64,000 nt of DNA from Salsipaludibacter sp963735045. Its GTDB lineage: Bacteria > Actinomycetota > Nitriliruptoria > Nitriliruptorales > Nitriliruptoraceae. This document shows, one piece after another, positions 17,652 to 25,493 of this stretch. Position 1 is the stretch's first letter. The number at the start of each line of letters is the position of its first letter. Position numbers and translations under genes: made by a program. Below the pieces are notes generated by a model. The model did not search any database, was not told the origin of the DNA, and saw only the letters and a list, made by a program, of their open reading frames with translations. The stretch is taken from assembly GCA_963735045.1 (NCBI GenBank), contig CAVTIZ010000003.1:806001-870000 (forward strand), read 5' to 3'.

Positions 17652-18353
17652 CTAGAGGCGCAGCTCGCCGGCCACGACCGACGTGCACACCTCGTGGAGC
17701 GGGCTGGACGTGTCGCGGGCGTGGTCGCGCAACAACGAGAACGCCTCGTTGGGGCTCATGCCGTGGCGCCCCCCGAGGACGCCCTTGGCCTGCTCGACGA
17801 TGATCCGGCTGTCCAGGGCACGCTGCAGCTGCTCGGCCAGGGTCCGCGTCTCGGACAGCTCGATGTTGTTGAGCACGTAGCCCGACGCCATGTTCGCCAG
17901 CAGCTGGGCGACGGACAGTTCGGCGTCGGTCCATGCGTGGGGCTCGCGGCAGTACAGCTCGAGGGCACCGATGCGGTTGTCGTGGACCGGCATCGGCAGG
18001 GCGGCCACCGCGCCGAACCCCCGGGCCAGGGCGGCCTCGCGGAAGCCCTCGCGGGGGTCGTCCTGGGTGAGGTCGTCGATGCGGACCTGTCGGCCGGTCC
18101 GGAAGGCCTCCTGGCAGGGGCCGTGCCCCGTGGTGGCCTGGAACTCCTCGATGACGGCGACGTCGACGTCGGTCGCGGTCAGGAAGGACAGCACCTCGTG
18201 ACGCGAGATCGAGACGCCGGCGCCGTCGATGCCCAACACCGCCACCACCTGGTCGGTCAGGCGGTACAGCACGTTGCCGATGTCGTAGGAGGGCCGCAGC
18301 AGCGCCGTGGCGTACTCGTCGAAGGCGGCCAGGAGCGCGGTTCGGTCGACCAT
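17652..18353 (-). CDS. GAF-ANTAR domain regulator 1
   Basis: About 233 residues: a GAF sensor domain (roughly 20-160) followed by an ANTAR RNA-binding domain (roughly 165-225, with RTLAEQLQRALDSRIIVEQA and SPNEAFSLLRDHAR). ANTAR proteins bind paired RNA hairpins and act by antitermination. The ligand of the GAF domain is unknown. It is the last of three tandem paralogues on this strand; all three open with M-V/I-(D/N)-x-x-A-L and share VLPMPV-like and LANMAS segments. The upstream leader on this strand contains the hairpin GATCCCC/GGGGATC (18374-18390). Confidence 0.9.
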   Translation of the reverse strand: MVDRTALLAAFDEYATALLRPSYDIGNVLYRLTDQVVAVLGIDGAGVSISRHEVLSFLTATDVDVAVIEEFQATTGHGPCQEAFRTGRQVRIDDLTQDDPREGFREAALARGFGAVAALPMPVHDNRIGALELYCREPHAWTDAELSVAQLLANMASGYVLNNIELSETRTLAEQLQRALDSRIIVEQAKGVLGGRHGMSPNEAFSLLRDHARDTSSPLHEVCTSVVAGELRL

Positions 18354-18480
18354 GCAGGATCCGTTCGCTCGTCGATCCCCCGAGGGGATCGGAGAACGCC
18401 CGGGGTCTGGGGTCGTCGTGGTGGGTTGTGGTCCAGGGGCTCGGCCGTCACACACGATCGGCCCCGGTGGGCAGGCGTGA

Positions 18481-18486
18481 ACCATA
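18481..18486 (-). promoter_or_regulatory. Putative -10 element of GAF-ANTAR gene 1
   Basis: TATGGT on the minus strand, about 128 bp before the start, leaves a leader of roughly 120 nt that holds a 7-bp GATCCCC/GGGGATC hairpin near 18374-18390. The leader is long enough to be regulated by an ANTAR protein, which is speculative. Confidence 0.3.
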
Positions 18487-18558
18487 GCGACTCCGCCGCG
18501 GTGTCGTCGTGTGCGGTGTCCGCCGGGCGAGTGGGCCCCTCGGAGGGAGGGGCCGGCG

Positions 18559-19269
18559 TCACGCAGCGGGGAGGTCGAGGTCGCCGTCGACCACCCGGTG
18601 GCAGAGCTCGTGCAGGCCGGTGTTGGTGCGGCGGGCCGTCGAGCGCAGGCGGGTGAACGCCTCGGCAGGGGTGATGTCGTGGCGGCCGCTCAGGATCCCC
18701 TTGGCCCGCTCGATCACGACCCGGCTGTCCAGGGCGTGGCGCAGCTGGGCCGCGAGCTCGCGACGCGAACCCAGCTCGGCGTGGTTGACGAGGTACCCGC
18801 TGGCCATGTTTGCCAGCAGCTGGCCGACCTCGAGTTCGCGCTCGTGCCAGGCATGTGCGTCCGTGCGGTACAGGTTGAGCGCGCCGATGCGGCCCCGCTC
18901 GACCGGCATCGGCAGCCCGGCAACCGATCCCGCCCCGCGGCGTCGCGCCACCGTGACGTAGGACGGCCAGCGTGGCTCGGTGTCCAGGTCGTCGGAGGTG
19001 ACGATCCGGCCGGTGGCGTGGGCGTCGTGGCAGGGCCCCTCGTCCTCGACCACCTGGTGTTCCTCGATCACCGCCACGTCACTGTCGGTGGCGGCCGCGA
19101 ACCGGAGGCGGTCGTCGGCGCCGGCCAGGCACACGCCCGCCCCGTCGACCCCCAGCACGTCCACGGCCTGGTCGACCAGCTCGTGGAGCACGTCGGCGAC
19201 GTCGTAGGGCGACAGCAGGATCCCGGCATAGTGTTCGAAGGCTCGCACCAGTGCCGCGGTGTCGACCAT
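18559..19269 (-). CDS. GAF-ANTAR domain regulator 2
   Basis: About 236 residues with the same GAF then ANTAR order as its neighbours. ANTAR part: LRHALDSRVVIERAKGILSG followed by TPAEAFTRLRSTARR. It is the most divergent of the three in the GAF pocket (FAAATDSDVAVIEE, GLPMPVERGRIGALNLYR). It is separated by 205 and 123 bp from its paralogues, so each probably has its own promoter; a minus-strand TATCGT at 19363-19358 lies 89 bp upstream. Confidence 0.9.
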   Translation of the reverse strand: MVDTAALVRAFEHYAGILLSPYDVADVLHELVDQAVDVLGVDGAGVCLAGADDRLRFAAATDSDVAVIEEHQVVEDEGPCHDAHATGRIVTSDDLDTEPRWPSYVTVARRRGAGSVAGLPMPVERGRIGALNLYRTDAHAWHERELEVGQLLANMASGYLVNHAELGSRRELAAQLRHALDSRVVIERAKGILSGRHDITPAEAFTRLRSTARRTNTGLHELCHRVVDGDLDLPAA

Positions 19270-19392
19270 CGCTGAATCCTCCCGCAGGTGGGCAGCCACG
19301 ACGACGGCGGCGGTCGACCTGGGGGTGGGCGCGGGCCAGCCGCGACGAGCTCGGACCACGATAGTGACCGCCACCGACGACGACCCCCGCCG

Positions 19393-20100
19393 TCAGCTGG
19401 GCAGGTCCAGGGTGCCCTCGACGACGTGGCGACACACGTCGTGGAGCCGGTCGCCACGTGCGCGGGCGTACTGGCGCAGACGGCCGAAGGCGTCGTTGGG
19501 GGTGAGGCCGTGACGGCCCGCCAACAGGCCCTTGGCCTGCTCGACGATGATGCGACTGTCCAGCGCGGTCTGCAACTGGCCGGCGAGGGTGCGCGACTCC
19601 GACAGTGCCTGGTGGTTGAGGACGTAGGCCGACGCCATGTTGGCCAGGCCCTGGGCCGCCTGCATCTCCTCGTCGGTCCACACGTGGGCCTCGGCGCGGA
19701 ACAGGTCCAGCGCGCCGATGCGTCGTTCGTCCACGGGCATCGGCAGCGACGCCACGGCCCGCATGCCGCGGTCGACGGCGAACCGGGTGAACTCCGGCCA
19801 GTCGTTGGCGTCGACCAGGTCGTCGACCCGGACCTGCTCGCCGGTTTCGTAGGCCGAAAGGATCGGGCCGGTCCCGGCGGTCAGCTGCGTGTCCTCGATC
19901 GCGGCGACGTGGTGGTCGGTCGCCGACAGCAACTGCAGCCCGCCACCGTTGGGCGCCAGGCACACACCGGACCCGTCGATGTCGAGCACCTCGACCACCT
20001 GGTCGGTCAGGCGGTACAGCACGTCGCCGATCTCGTAGGGCCGCAACAGGGCACGACCGAACGACTCGTAGGCCTCCAGCAGCGCCCGCTGGTTGATCAT
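19393..20100 (-). CDS. GAF-ANTAR domain regulator 3
   Basis: About 235 residues, GAF sensor then ANTAR output. The N-terminus and the GDVLYRLTDQVVEVLDIDGSG segment are close to regulator 1, suggesting duplication. ANTAR residues include LDSRIIVEQAKGLLAGRHGL and TPNDAFGRLRQYARA. It faces away from the FHA-LuxR operon across a 407-bp spacer. A minus-strand TAGGCT (20261-20256) may be its -10. Signal unknown. Confidence 0.9.
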   Translation of the reverse strand: MINQRALLEAYESFGRALLRPYEIGDVLYRLTDQVVEVLDIDGSGVCLAPNGGGLQLLSATDHHVAAIEDTQLTAGTGPILSAYETGEQVRVDDLVDANDWPEFTRFAVDRGMRAVASLPMPVDERRIGALDLFRAEAHVWTDEEMQAAQGLANMASAYVLNHQALSESRTLAGQLQTALDSRIIVEQAKGLLAGRHGLTPNDAFGRLRQYARARGDRLHDVCRHVVEGTLDLPS

Positions 20101-20507
20101 GCCCTGCCCCTCGTGGTGCGGTCGTGGGTCCATGGTGTGGACACCGGCGGGACGACCACCAGTTCGACGACACCGCGGGGTCCCGGGAACACCTCGGAAC
20201 GAGGTCGCCTCCGTGTGGACGAGGTGCGTCCGGTGGACGGCGGCTCCCCTCGGCAAGCCTAGCGCCGTCACCACTGTCCGGGGCCGACGTGCCTCCCCGC
20301 CGGCGACCCGGAAACGCCGGATCTCGTGCGTGGAAGCGCACGCAGCGCTGACATGGCTTGACACCGGCGTCGGCGCGCGGCATGTTGGAAGGGACTTCCT
20401 CCCAGACCCCGGGGAATCTTCGCCTCCCAGACCCGAGGTCCCGTCGCATCGTCCCCCGACACGTCGCGACGAGGTAGTCCACTCTTGCCGGGAGGGAGAT
20501 CCACACC
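20101..20507. other. Divergent intergenic region between GAF-ANTAR 3 and the FHA-LuxR operon
   Basis: 407 bp without a gene. It holds the minus-strand -10 TAGGCT near 20258, the plus-strand promoter at 20358-20386, and a leader of roughly 115 nt before the TTG start at 20508. The leader contains a repeated CCTCCCAGACCC (near 20400 and 20426). No tRNA or riboswitch class is recognised. Confidence 0.6.
20358..20386 (+). promoter_or_regulatory. Sigma-70-type promoter of the FHA-LuxR operon
   Basis: TTGACA (20358-20363), 17-bp spacer, CATGTT (20381-20386). This is one of the few perfect -35 hexamers in the window and has optimal spacing. It drives the small protein gene and the FHA-LuxR gene. 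Confidence 0.6.
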
Positions 20508-21011
20508 TTGGCGATCCGCGCCTCCATGTCCGTACTGCCCCCTGTCCGGAATCCTGGTTCCGAGACCGACACCCCCGCACCTGACGCGACACCACCCGGC
20601 GAAACACCGGCTGGTGCCAGCGCGCACGGCCGCGACGGCGAGCCGTCCCCGGACCAGCTCCGCCAGGCCCTGTGCACGTGGCTGCTGGACCGTGACGGGA
20701 GAGGTCGCGGCGACGTCGTGCCGGTGCCAACTCCCCGCGGTCCCGTGGTGGAACGTCGCCTGGCGACCCTGCTGTACGCGCTGTGGGACGACCTGACCCC
20801 GGTGCCGTCCTCGGTGGCCACCACGCTCGGCATGCCACCCAGCAGCCACGCCCACGCGGCGCGCCTGCTGTACGTGCTCCACGACGACGCGGCCTTCCCC
20901 TCCTCCAGTCACGCCGATGTCGTCCGGACCCTGCCACTGCTGCCGACCGACCAGGTCCTGGCGCACTGGCGACGAGTCGACGAGGCGTTGGCCACGGGGG
21001 TGCGCCGATGA
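20508..21011 (+). CDS. Hypothetical protein, partner of the FHA-LuxR regulator
   Basis: 167 residues, not recognised. TTG 20508 is preferred because GGGAGGG lies 11 bases before it; ATG 20526 is the alternative. The first 55 residues are disordered; the remainder is helical with RQALCTWLLDRDGRG, RRLATLLYALWDDLTPVP and VVRTLPLLPTDQVLAHWRRVDEAL. The stop overlaps the next start (ATGA), so it is almost certainly made together with the FHA-LuxR protein. It could be its phosphoprotein partner or an anti-activator; this is a guess. Confidence 0.7.
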   Translation: MAIRASMSVLPPVRNPGSETDTPAPDATPPGETPAGASAHGRDGEPSPDQLRQALCTWLLDRDGRGRGDVVPVPTPRGPVVERRLATLLYALWDDLTPVPSSVATTLGMPPSSHAHAARLLYVLHDDAAFPSSSHADVVRTLPLLPTDQVLAHWRRVDEALATGVRR

Positions 21012-21619
21012 GTACCCAGACGATCGATGACGACGGTGCCGTCCAGGCCCCGTCCACCGTCGCCGACACCGTCCCGCACCCCACCCTCCACGTCCCCGAC
21101 GGCCCCGATGCCGGCCGCGTGCACCAGGTGCTGGCGTCGTCGATCACGGTCGGTCGACGCCAGGGCAACGACGTGCGTCTCACCGATCGTGGTGTGTCCC
21201 GCGTGCATGCGCGCCTGACCCGTCAGGGTGGTGCCGTGGTCCTGACCGACCTCAACTCCACGGCTGGGACCACCGTCAACGGCCGCACGATCGAGGGTCC
21301 CGTCGTGCTCGCCCACGGCGATCGCGTCGGGTTCGGCCCGAGCGAGCTGGTGTTCGAGGACCCGTCGGCGCTCGGGGTGATCGAGGAGGTCACGCAGGTC
21401 GACCTCGGCCCGGGCGAGATCCCCTCCCCGACGCTGTCGCCACGACAACGCGAGATCGTGCAGTTGATGGCCGATGGGGAGAGCAACGCCGAGATCGCCG
21501 AGCGCCTCGGACTGACCCATCGAACGGTGAAGTCCTACGCCTCGGAGATCTATGCCCGGCTGGGCACGCCCAACCGTGCCGGCGCGGTGGCCACGGCCAT
21601 CCGCCACGACCTGTTGTAG
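21008..21619 (+). CDS. FHA domain fused to a LuxR-type helix-turn-helix
   Basis: 203 residues. Residues 25-120 form an FHA phosphothreonine-binding domain: ITVGRRQGNDVRLTDRGVSRVHARL, with the Arg, Ser and His of the family, and LNSTAGTTVNGRTI. Residues 140-200 form a LuxR/GerE DNA-binding domain: LSPRQREIVQLMADGESNAEIAERLGLTHRTVKSYASEIYARLG (shown in part). This suggests a transcription factor that responds to Ser/Thr kinase signalling. It is coupled to the small gene before it and followed by a strong hairpin terminator. Confidence 0.9.
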   Translation: MSTQTIDDDGAVQAPSTVADTVPHPTLHVPDGPDAGRVHQVLASSITVGRRQGNDVRLTDRGVSRVHARLTRQGGAVVLTDLNSTAGTTVNGRTIEGPVVLAHGDRVGFGPSELVFEDPSALGVIEEVTQVDLGPGEIPSPTLSPRQREIVQLMADGESNAEIAERLGLTHRTVKSYASEIYARLGTPNRAGAVATAIRHDLL

Positions 21620-21662
21620 GTCCCGGACGCGTCCGGCCCTCCGGGGTCGGGCCAGACACGAT

Positions 21663-21690
21663 CCGGCGGTGGCCTCGTGGCCACCGCCGG
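21663..21690. terminator. Bidirectional hairpin terminator
   Basis: A perfect 12-bp stem (CCGGCGGTGGCC/GGCCACCGCCGG) with a TCGT loop, followed by TTCTGT. It lies between the converging FHA-LuxR and DUF427 genes and can serve both. Confidence 0.75.
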
Positions 21691-21725
21691 TTCTGTCGAT
21701 CGGCCTGCGCCGAGGTCGGCGAGGG

Positions 21726-22232
21726 TCACCACCACTGGCTGCCGGCGACCTCACCCTTGAACGGCCCCACCACGTCGTCGGTGACCCAGCCCCCGTAGAA
21801 GTCCCCCTGCACCGCACGGACCACCTCGCCGTCCACGGTGCATCGGTCCATCCGGGCCGGGTAGAGCGCGACCGTGGACGCCAGCGGTTCGAAGCCCGTG
21901 GTGGGTTCGGGGTAGGTCCATGCCGCGGCCACCTCGATGCGCCCGTCCCCGCCGACGACGTCGAAGTAGGCCGCGACGCCCTTGAACTCGCAGAAGGTCC
22001 GACGCGGGTTCGGTCGCAGCGCGCCGTCCACGACGTCGTCCAGGGGCAGGTAGAAGACCGGGGGATGGCTGGTCTCGAGCACGCGCCAGGCCTGGGTGGT
22101 GTCGACGACGACGCCGCCGCCGAAGGTGACCACCACATGGGCGTCACTGGGCTCCAGTCGTGGCGGCCGGGGGTAGTCCCAGACGGATTCCTGTCCGGGT
22201 GCGACCGGGTCGGGACGGGGGCGTCGTCGCAC
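21726..22232 (-). CDS. DUF427 domain-containing protein
   Basis: 168 residues with the compact beta-rich DUF427 fold: VWDYPRPPRLEPS, VVVTFGGGVVVDTTQAWRVLET, PPVFYLPLDDV, CEFKGVAAYFDV and YWTYP-like AAAWTYPEPT. The family has no agreed function. Start at GTG 22232. It stands alone between two terminators/promoters, with a HAD hydrolase gene leaving in the other direction. Confidence 0.85.
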   Translation of the reverse strand: MRRRPRPDPVAPGQESVWDYPRPPRLEPSDAHVVVTFGGGVVVDTTQAWRVLETSHPPVFYLPLDDVVDGALRPNPRRTFCEFKGVAAYFDVVGGDGRIEVAAAWTYPEPTTGFEPLASTVALYPARMDRCTVDGEVVRAVQGDFYGGWVTDDVVGPFKGEVAGSQWW

Positions 22233-22372
22233 GTGGGCTCCTGGCGTGGCGCCGGGTGATGGCGGCTGCGATCGAGCCTACGGTCGCCCCGCGCTGTCGG
22301 CCCGCCTCCGGGTGCGCGGCGCGCGTCCCCCGCCTGTCGGCCGTCGGTGGGCGGCGCCGCCGCTGGTACACC

Positions 22373-23023
22373 ATGGTCATGGCTTCCACACCACTTTCAC
22401 CGGGCGGCGTCCTGCTCGACCTCGACGGGACGCTCGTCGACTCCGTCTACGACCACGTCGTGGCCTGGCACGCCGCACTTGCGGCCGCCGGCCACGACGT
22501 GCCGCACGTGCGCATCCACGCCGGGATCGGGATGGGCAGTGACCGGCTGGTGCCGTGGCTGCTCGGCGGCGACGTGACCGGGGCCGAGGCGATCGCCGAC
22601 GACCACACCGAGCGGTTCCTGGACCGCGCTGACGGGCTGGTGCCGACGCCGGGGGCGACCGCGCTGCTGGACGACCTGCGGGCCCGGGGCGTGCCGTTCA
22701 TCGTCGCGACCTCGGCGTCGGGACCGGAGCGGGAAGCCCTGCTGGCCGCGCTGGGGGACCCGGACCTCGACGTCACCGACAGCGAGGAGGTCGCCAGCTC
22801 CAAGCCCGCGCCCGACCTGCTGGCCAGTGCCGCTCGCCAGGCCGGACTCGACCTGGCGTCCGCCCGGATGGTGGGCGACGCCCCGTGGGACGCCGTGGCC
22901 GCGGGCCGTGCCGGCGCGACCGCCATCGCGGTGCGCTGTGGCGGTTTCTCCGACGCCGCACTGCGCGAGGGCGGTGCGACGCGGATCGAGGATGCGCCGA
23001 TCGACCTGGTCGGCCAGCTCTGA
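22373..23023 (+). CDS. HAD-superfamily hydrolase (subfamily IA)
   Basis: About 216 residues. The phosphatase motifs are in place: LLDLDGTLVDS (nucleophile and acid Asp), VATSAS (motif II), the Lys in SSKPAPDLL, and VGDAPWDAVAAGRAG (metal Asp). The cap lies between residues 20 and 90, as in phosphoglycolate phosphatase-like enzymes. ATG 22379 is an alternative start six bases on. The substrate cannot be deduced. It precedes hisA by 144 bp. Confidence 0.85.
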   Translation: MVMASTPLSPGGVLLDLDGTLVDSVYDHVVAWHAALAAAGHDVPHVRIHAGIGMGSDRLVPWLLGGDVTGAEAIADDHTERFLDRADGLVPTPGATALLDDLRARGVPFIVATSASGPEREALLAALGDPDLDVTDSEEVASSKPAPDLLASAARQAGLDLASARMVGDAPWDAVAAGRAGATAIAVRCGGFSDAALREGGATRIEDAPIDLVGQL

Positions 23024-23082
23024 GCGGGCCCCGTCCCGTTCCCCTCTGCCTCCCCCCGAGCGTCCCCCGCCCCCGCGCGGCC

Positions 23083-23088
23083 TACGCT
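23083..23088 (+). promoter_or_regulatory. Putative -10 element of hisA
   Basis: TACGCT, 79 bp before the hisA start, matches the -10 pattern seen before hisD. No -35 found. Confidence 0.35.
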
Positions 23089-23167
23089 GCCGCGCGACGT
23101 CGCGACCTCGGCGGCGCCCATCGACGTCGACGTCGATCCGACCCCGAACCCGTGCAGGGACCCACCC

Positions 23168-24022
23168 GTGAGCCTGACCCTCTACCCGGCCGTGGACATC
23201 AAGGACGGCCGCGCCGTCCGGCTGACCCAGGGCGCCGCGGACGCCGAGACCGTCTACGACGTCGACCCGGTTGCCGCCGCCGGCCGCTTCGCGGCCGCCG
23301 GCACGACCTGGCTGCACGTCGTGGACCTCGACGCCGCGTTCACCGGTGAACCACGCAACCGCCATCTGATCGAGGCCATCGTCGCGGCCACCGACGTGCG
23401 CGTGCAGGCCTCGGGGGGCGTTCGCACCCTCGCCGACGTCGAGGCCAGCCTCGGCTACGGCGCCGAGCGGGTCGTGATCGGGACCATGGCCCTGGACCAG
23501 CCCGACTTCGTCCGCGAGGTGCTGGACCGGGTCGGCCCCCGCATCGCGGTCGGCCTGGACGCCCGTGGGGACGTGTTGCAGGCGCGCGGGTGGACCGAGG
23601 AGGCCGGAGACCTGTGGGAGGCGATCGACGTCTTCAGCCGTATGGGGGTGCCACGGTTCGTCTACACCGACGTCGCCAAGGACGGCATGTTGCAGGGCCC
23701 CAACCTCGACATGCTGCGACGTGTCGCCGATGCCACCGACGCCACGGTGACCGCATCCGGTGGCGTGTCGTCGCTGGACGACGTGGCCGCGCTCGCGACC
23801 GTGCACGAGCGCGTCGATGCCGCGATCGTGGGCAAGGCGCTGTACGCGGAGGCCTTCACCCTCGAGGCGGCCCTGGTCGCCGCCGGCGCCAGCGGCCACC
23901 ACGACGCCGAGGCCGACACATCGCGGAGCACCCCCGGCAACCGCGCTGACAACGGGTCTGGCAACGGGTCTGGCAACGGGTCTGGCAACGGGTCTGGCAA
24001 CGGGTCTGGGGCCCCGTCGTGA
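23168..24022 (+). CDS. hisA: Phosphoribosyl isomerase (HisA/PriA) with a Gly-Ser-Asn repeat tail
   Basis: 284 residues. The first 245 form the TIM barrel that isomerises ProFAR to PRFAR. The region AVGLDARGDVLQARGWTEEA followed by GDLWE and TDVAKDGMLQGPN resembles actinobacterial PriA, which also does the TrpF step of tryptophan synthesis; this fits the absence of trpF in the trp block. Catalytic Asp residues occur in YPAVDIKDG and VYTDVAKDG. Residues 263-282 are a Gly-Ser-Gly-Asn repeat, not part of the fold. The stop overlaps the hisF start (GTGA). Confidence 0.93.
   Translation: MSLTLYPAVDIKDGRAVRLTQGAADAETVYDVDPVAAAGRFAAAGTTWLHVVDLDAAFTGEPRNRHLIEAIVAATDVRVQASGGVRTLADVEASLGYGAERVVIGTMALDQPDFVREVLDRVGPRIAVGLDARGDVLQARGWTEEAGDLWEAIDVFSRMGVPRFVYTDVAKDGMLQGPNLDMLRRVADATDATVTASGGVSSLDDVAALATVHERVDAAIVGKALYAEAFTLEAALVAAGASGHHDAEADTSRSTPGNRADNGSGNGSGNGSGNGSGNGSGAPS
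23951..24010. repeat. 12-bp tandem repeat in the 3' end of hisA
   Basis: Five copies of AACGGGTCTGGC (last copy with one change) at 23951, 23963, 23975, 23987 and 23999. In frame it encodes Asn-Gly-Ser-Gly five times, a flexible tail that abuts hisF. Confidence 0.97.
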
Positions 24023-24816
24023 CCGTCGCGGCCCGGGTCATCGCGTGCCTCGACGTCACGGGTGGTCGGGTCGTCAAGGGGGTCAACTTCGTCGACCTCC
24101 GGGATGCGGGGGATCCGGTGGCACTGGCGGCGGCCTACGACCGTGCCGGGATCGACGAACTGGTCTTCCTCGACATCACGGCGTCCTCCGACGACCGCGA
24201 GACCATGGTCGACGTCGTCCGTCGGGTCGCCGACCAGGTGTCGATCCCGTTCGCCGTCGGTGGTGGGCTGCGGCGGGTCGACGACGCGCGCAGGATGCTG
24301 CATGCCGGTGCCGACAAGATCGCCTTCAACACCGCCGCCGTGCGTCGTCCCGCGGTGGTGACCGAGACGGCCGAGGCGGTCGGATCGCAGTCGGTCGTGG
24401 CGTCCGTGGACGCCCGGCGGGTCACCGACGAGGCCGACGAGGCGGTGCGGGCGGCCGCCCCGAGCGGGTTCCACCTCACGACCCGGGGTGGTCGCGTCGC
24501 CGAGGCCGTCGACCTGGTCGCATGGTGCCGGCGGATGCAGGAGCTGGGCGCCGGGGAGATCCTGCTCAACTCGATGGACCGTGACGGGACGAAGGTCGGC
24601 TTCGACCTCGAGATGACCGGGGCGGTCACCGACGTCGTCACGATCCCGGTGATCGCCTCCGGCGGTGCCGGCACCGCCCAGCACCTGGCGGACGCCGTGC
24701 TCGTCGCGGACGCCTCGGCCGTGCTGGCCGCGTCCATCTTCCACTTCGGCGAGGTGGACGTGGCCGATGCCAAGGCGGTCATGGCCCGCGCCGGCATCCC
24801 GGTCCGCCACGCCTGA
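24019..24816 (+). CDS. hisF: Imidazole glycerol phosphate synthase, cyclase subunit
   Basis: 265 residues. The TIM-barrel cyclase of the HisH-HisF complex makes imidazole glycerol phosphate and AICAR. Asp of ACLDVTGGRVVKGVNF and of ASVDARR are the catalytic pair; GAGEILLNSMDRDGT and VIASGGAGTAQHL are family motifs. The start is the GTG overlapping hisA. It ends 40 bp before an oncoming zinc-ribbon gene. HisH lies away upstream. Confidence 0.95.
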   Translation: MTVAARVIACLDVTGGRVVKGVNFVDLRDAGDPVALAAAYDRAGIDELVFLDITASSDDRETMVDVVRRVADQVSIPFAVGGGLRRVDDARRMLHAGADKIAFNTAAVRRPAVVTETAEAVGSQSVVASVDARRVTDEADEAVRAAAPSGFHLTTRGGRVAEAVDLVAWCRRMQELGAGEILLNSMDRDGTKVGFDLEMTGAVTDVVTIPVIASGGAGTAQHLADAVLVADASAVLAASIFHFGEVDVADAKAVMARAGIPVRHA

Positions 24817-24856
24817 GCCCGGAAGTGCGGGCAGGACGTGGGGGACGCGCTCGGCG

Positions 24857-25363
24857 TCAGTCCCCACCCATCGCCGCGACCAGGGCCTCCACGAGTGCGT
24901 GCAGCGTCGACCCGGTCGCCGTTGGCAGCTGTTCGCGGCCGCAGTCCGGACAGCGCACCATCTCCATCGTGGGGACCAGCGTGACCACGGTGGGGCCGCC
25001 GTCGGCGACCACGGGGGTCTCCGTCGTCCGCCCCGGCATCGTGAGCACGGCCCCGCAGTCCCCGCACGCGTCGTCGCGTCGCAGCCGGCGGGGTCGCGCG
25101 ACCAGCAACTGCGCGTCGACCGCGGCCAGCAGCCGGCGCGCCAGGTCCCGGTCGACGACCTCGCGGTGGCCCCGGTCGCACACCAGCACGGCGACGCCCT
25201 CCAGCCGCGCCGTGACGCCGTCGCTGGCCAGTTGCACCGGCGGGGCCAGGCCGGCCCGCCGTGGCTGCCCGCAGGCGCAGTCGGTCCGCGACACGCCCGC
25301 CAGCGGCGCCTGGTCGCCCGCGGGGGGCATCGGCCCGGTGTCGGCTTCGTCGGGGGGTGCCAT
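24857..25363 (-). CDS. Hypothetical zinc-ribbon-like protein
   Basis: 168 residues. The start at ATG 25363 is set by a strong GGAGG six bases before it. Three Cys pairs are visible: CAC near residue 29, CGDC near 99, and CPDC near 136, the last two probably a metal knuckle. The rest is not recognised. It is divergent from another zinc-ribbon gene across 130 bp, which hints at a shared role. Confidence 0.65.
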   Translation of the reverse strand: MAPPDEADTGPMPPAGDQAPLAGVSRTDCACGQPRRAGLAPPVQLASDGVTARLEGVAVLVCDRGHREVVDRDLARRLLAAVDAQLLVARPRRLRRDDACGDCGAVLTMPGRTTETPVVADGGPTVVTLVPTMEMVRCPDCGREQLPTATGSTLHALVEALVAAMGGD

Positions 25364-25460
25364 GGCGCCTCCTGGCGGGGCCGGGTCGGTGACCGGCCGG
25401 ACGCGGCGTGGGGGTGGGTGTGCCACGTCCCCACGGTATGCCGGGGTCGCCACCGGGCCG

Positions 25461-25466
25461 TAGGCT
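25461..25466 (+). promoter_or_regulatory. Putative -10 element
   Basis: TAGGCT, 28 bp before the GTG of the zinc-ribbon/TerB-like gene, followed by the ribosome-binding site GAGGAG. Pattern evidence only. Confidence 0.4.
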
Positions 25467-25493
25467 CGCGGGCCCAGTGGTGAGGAGCGGCAC

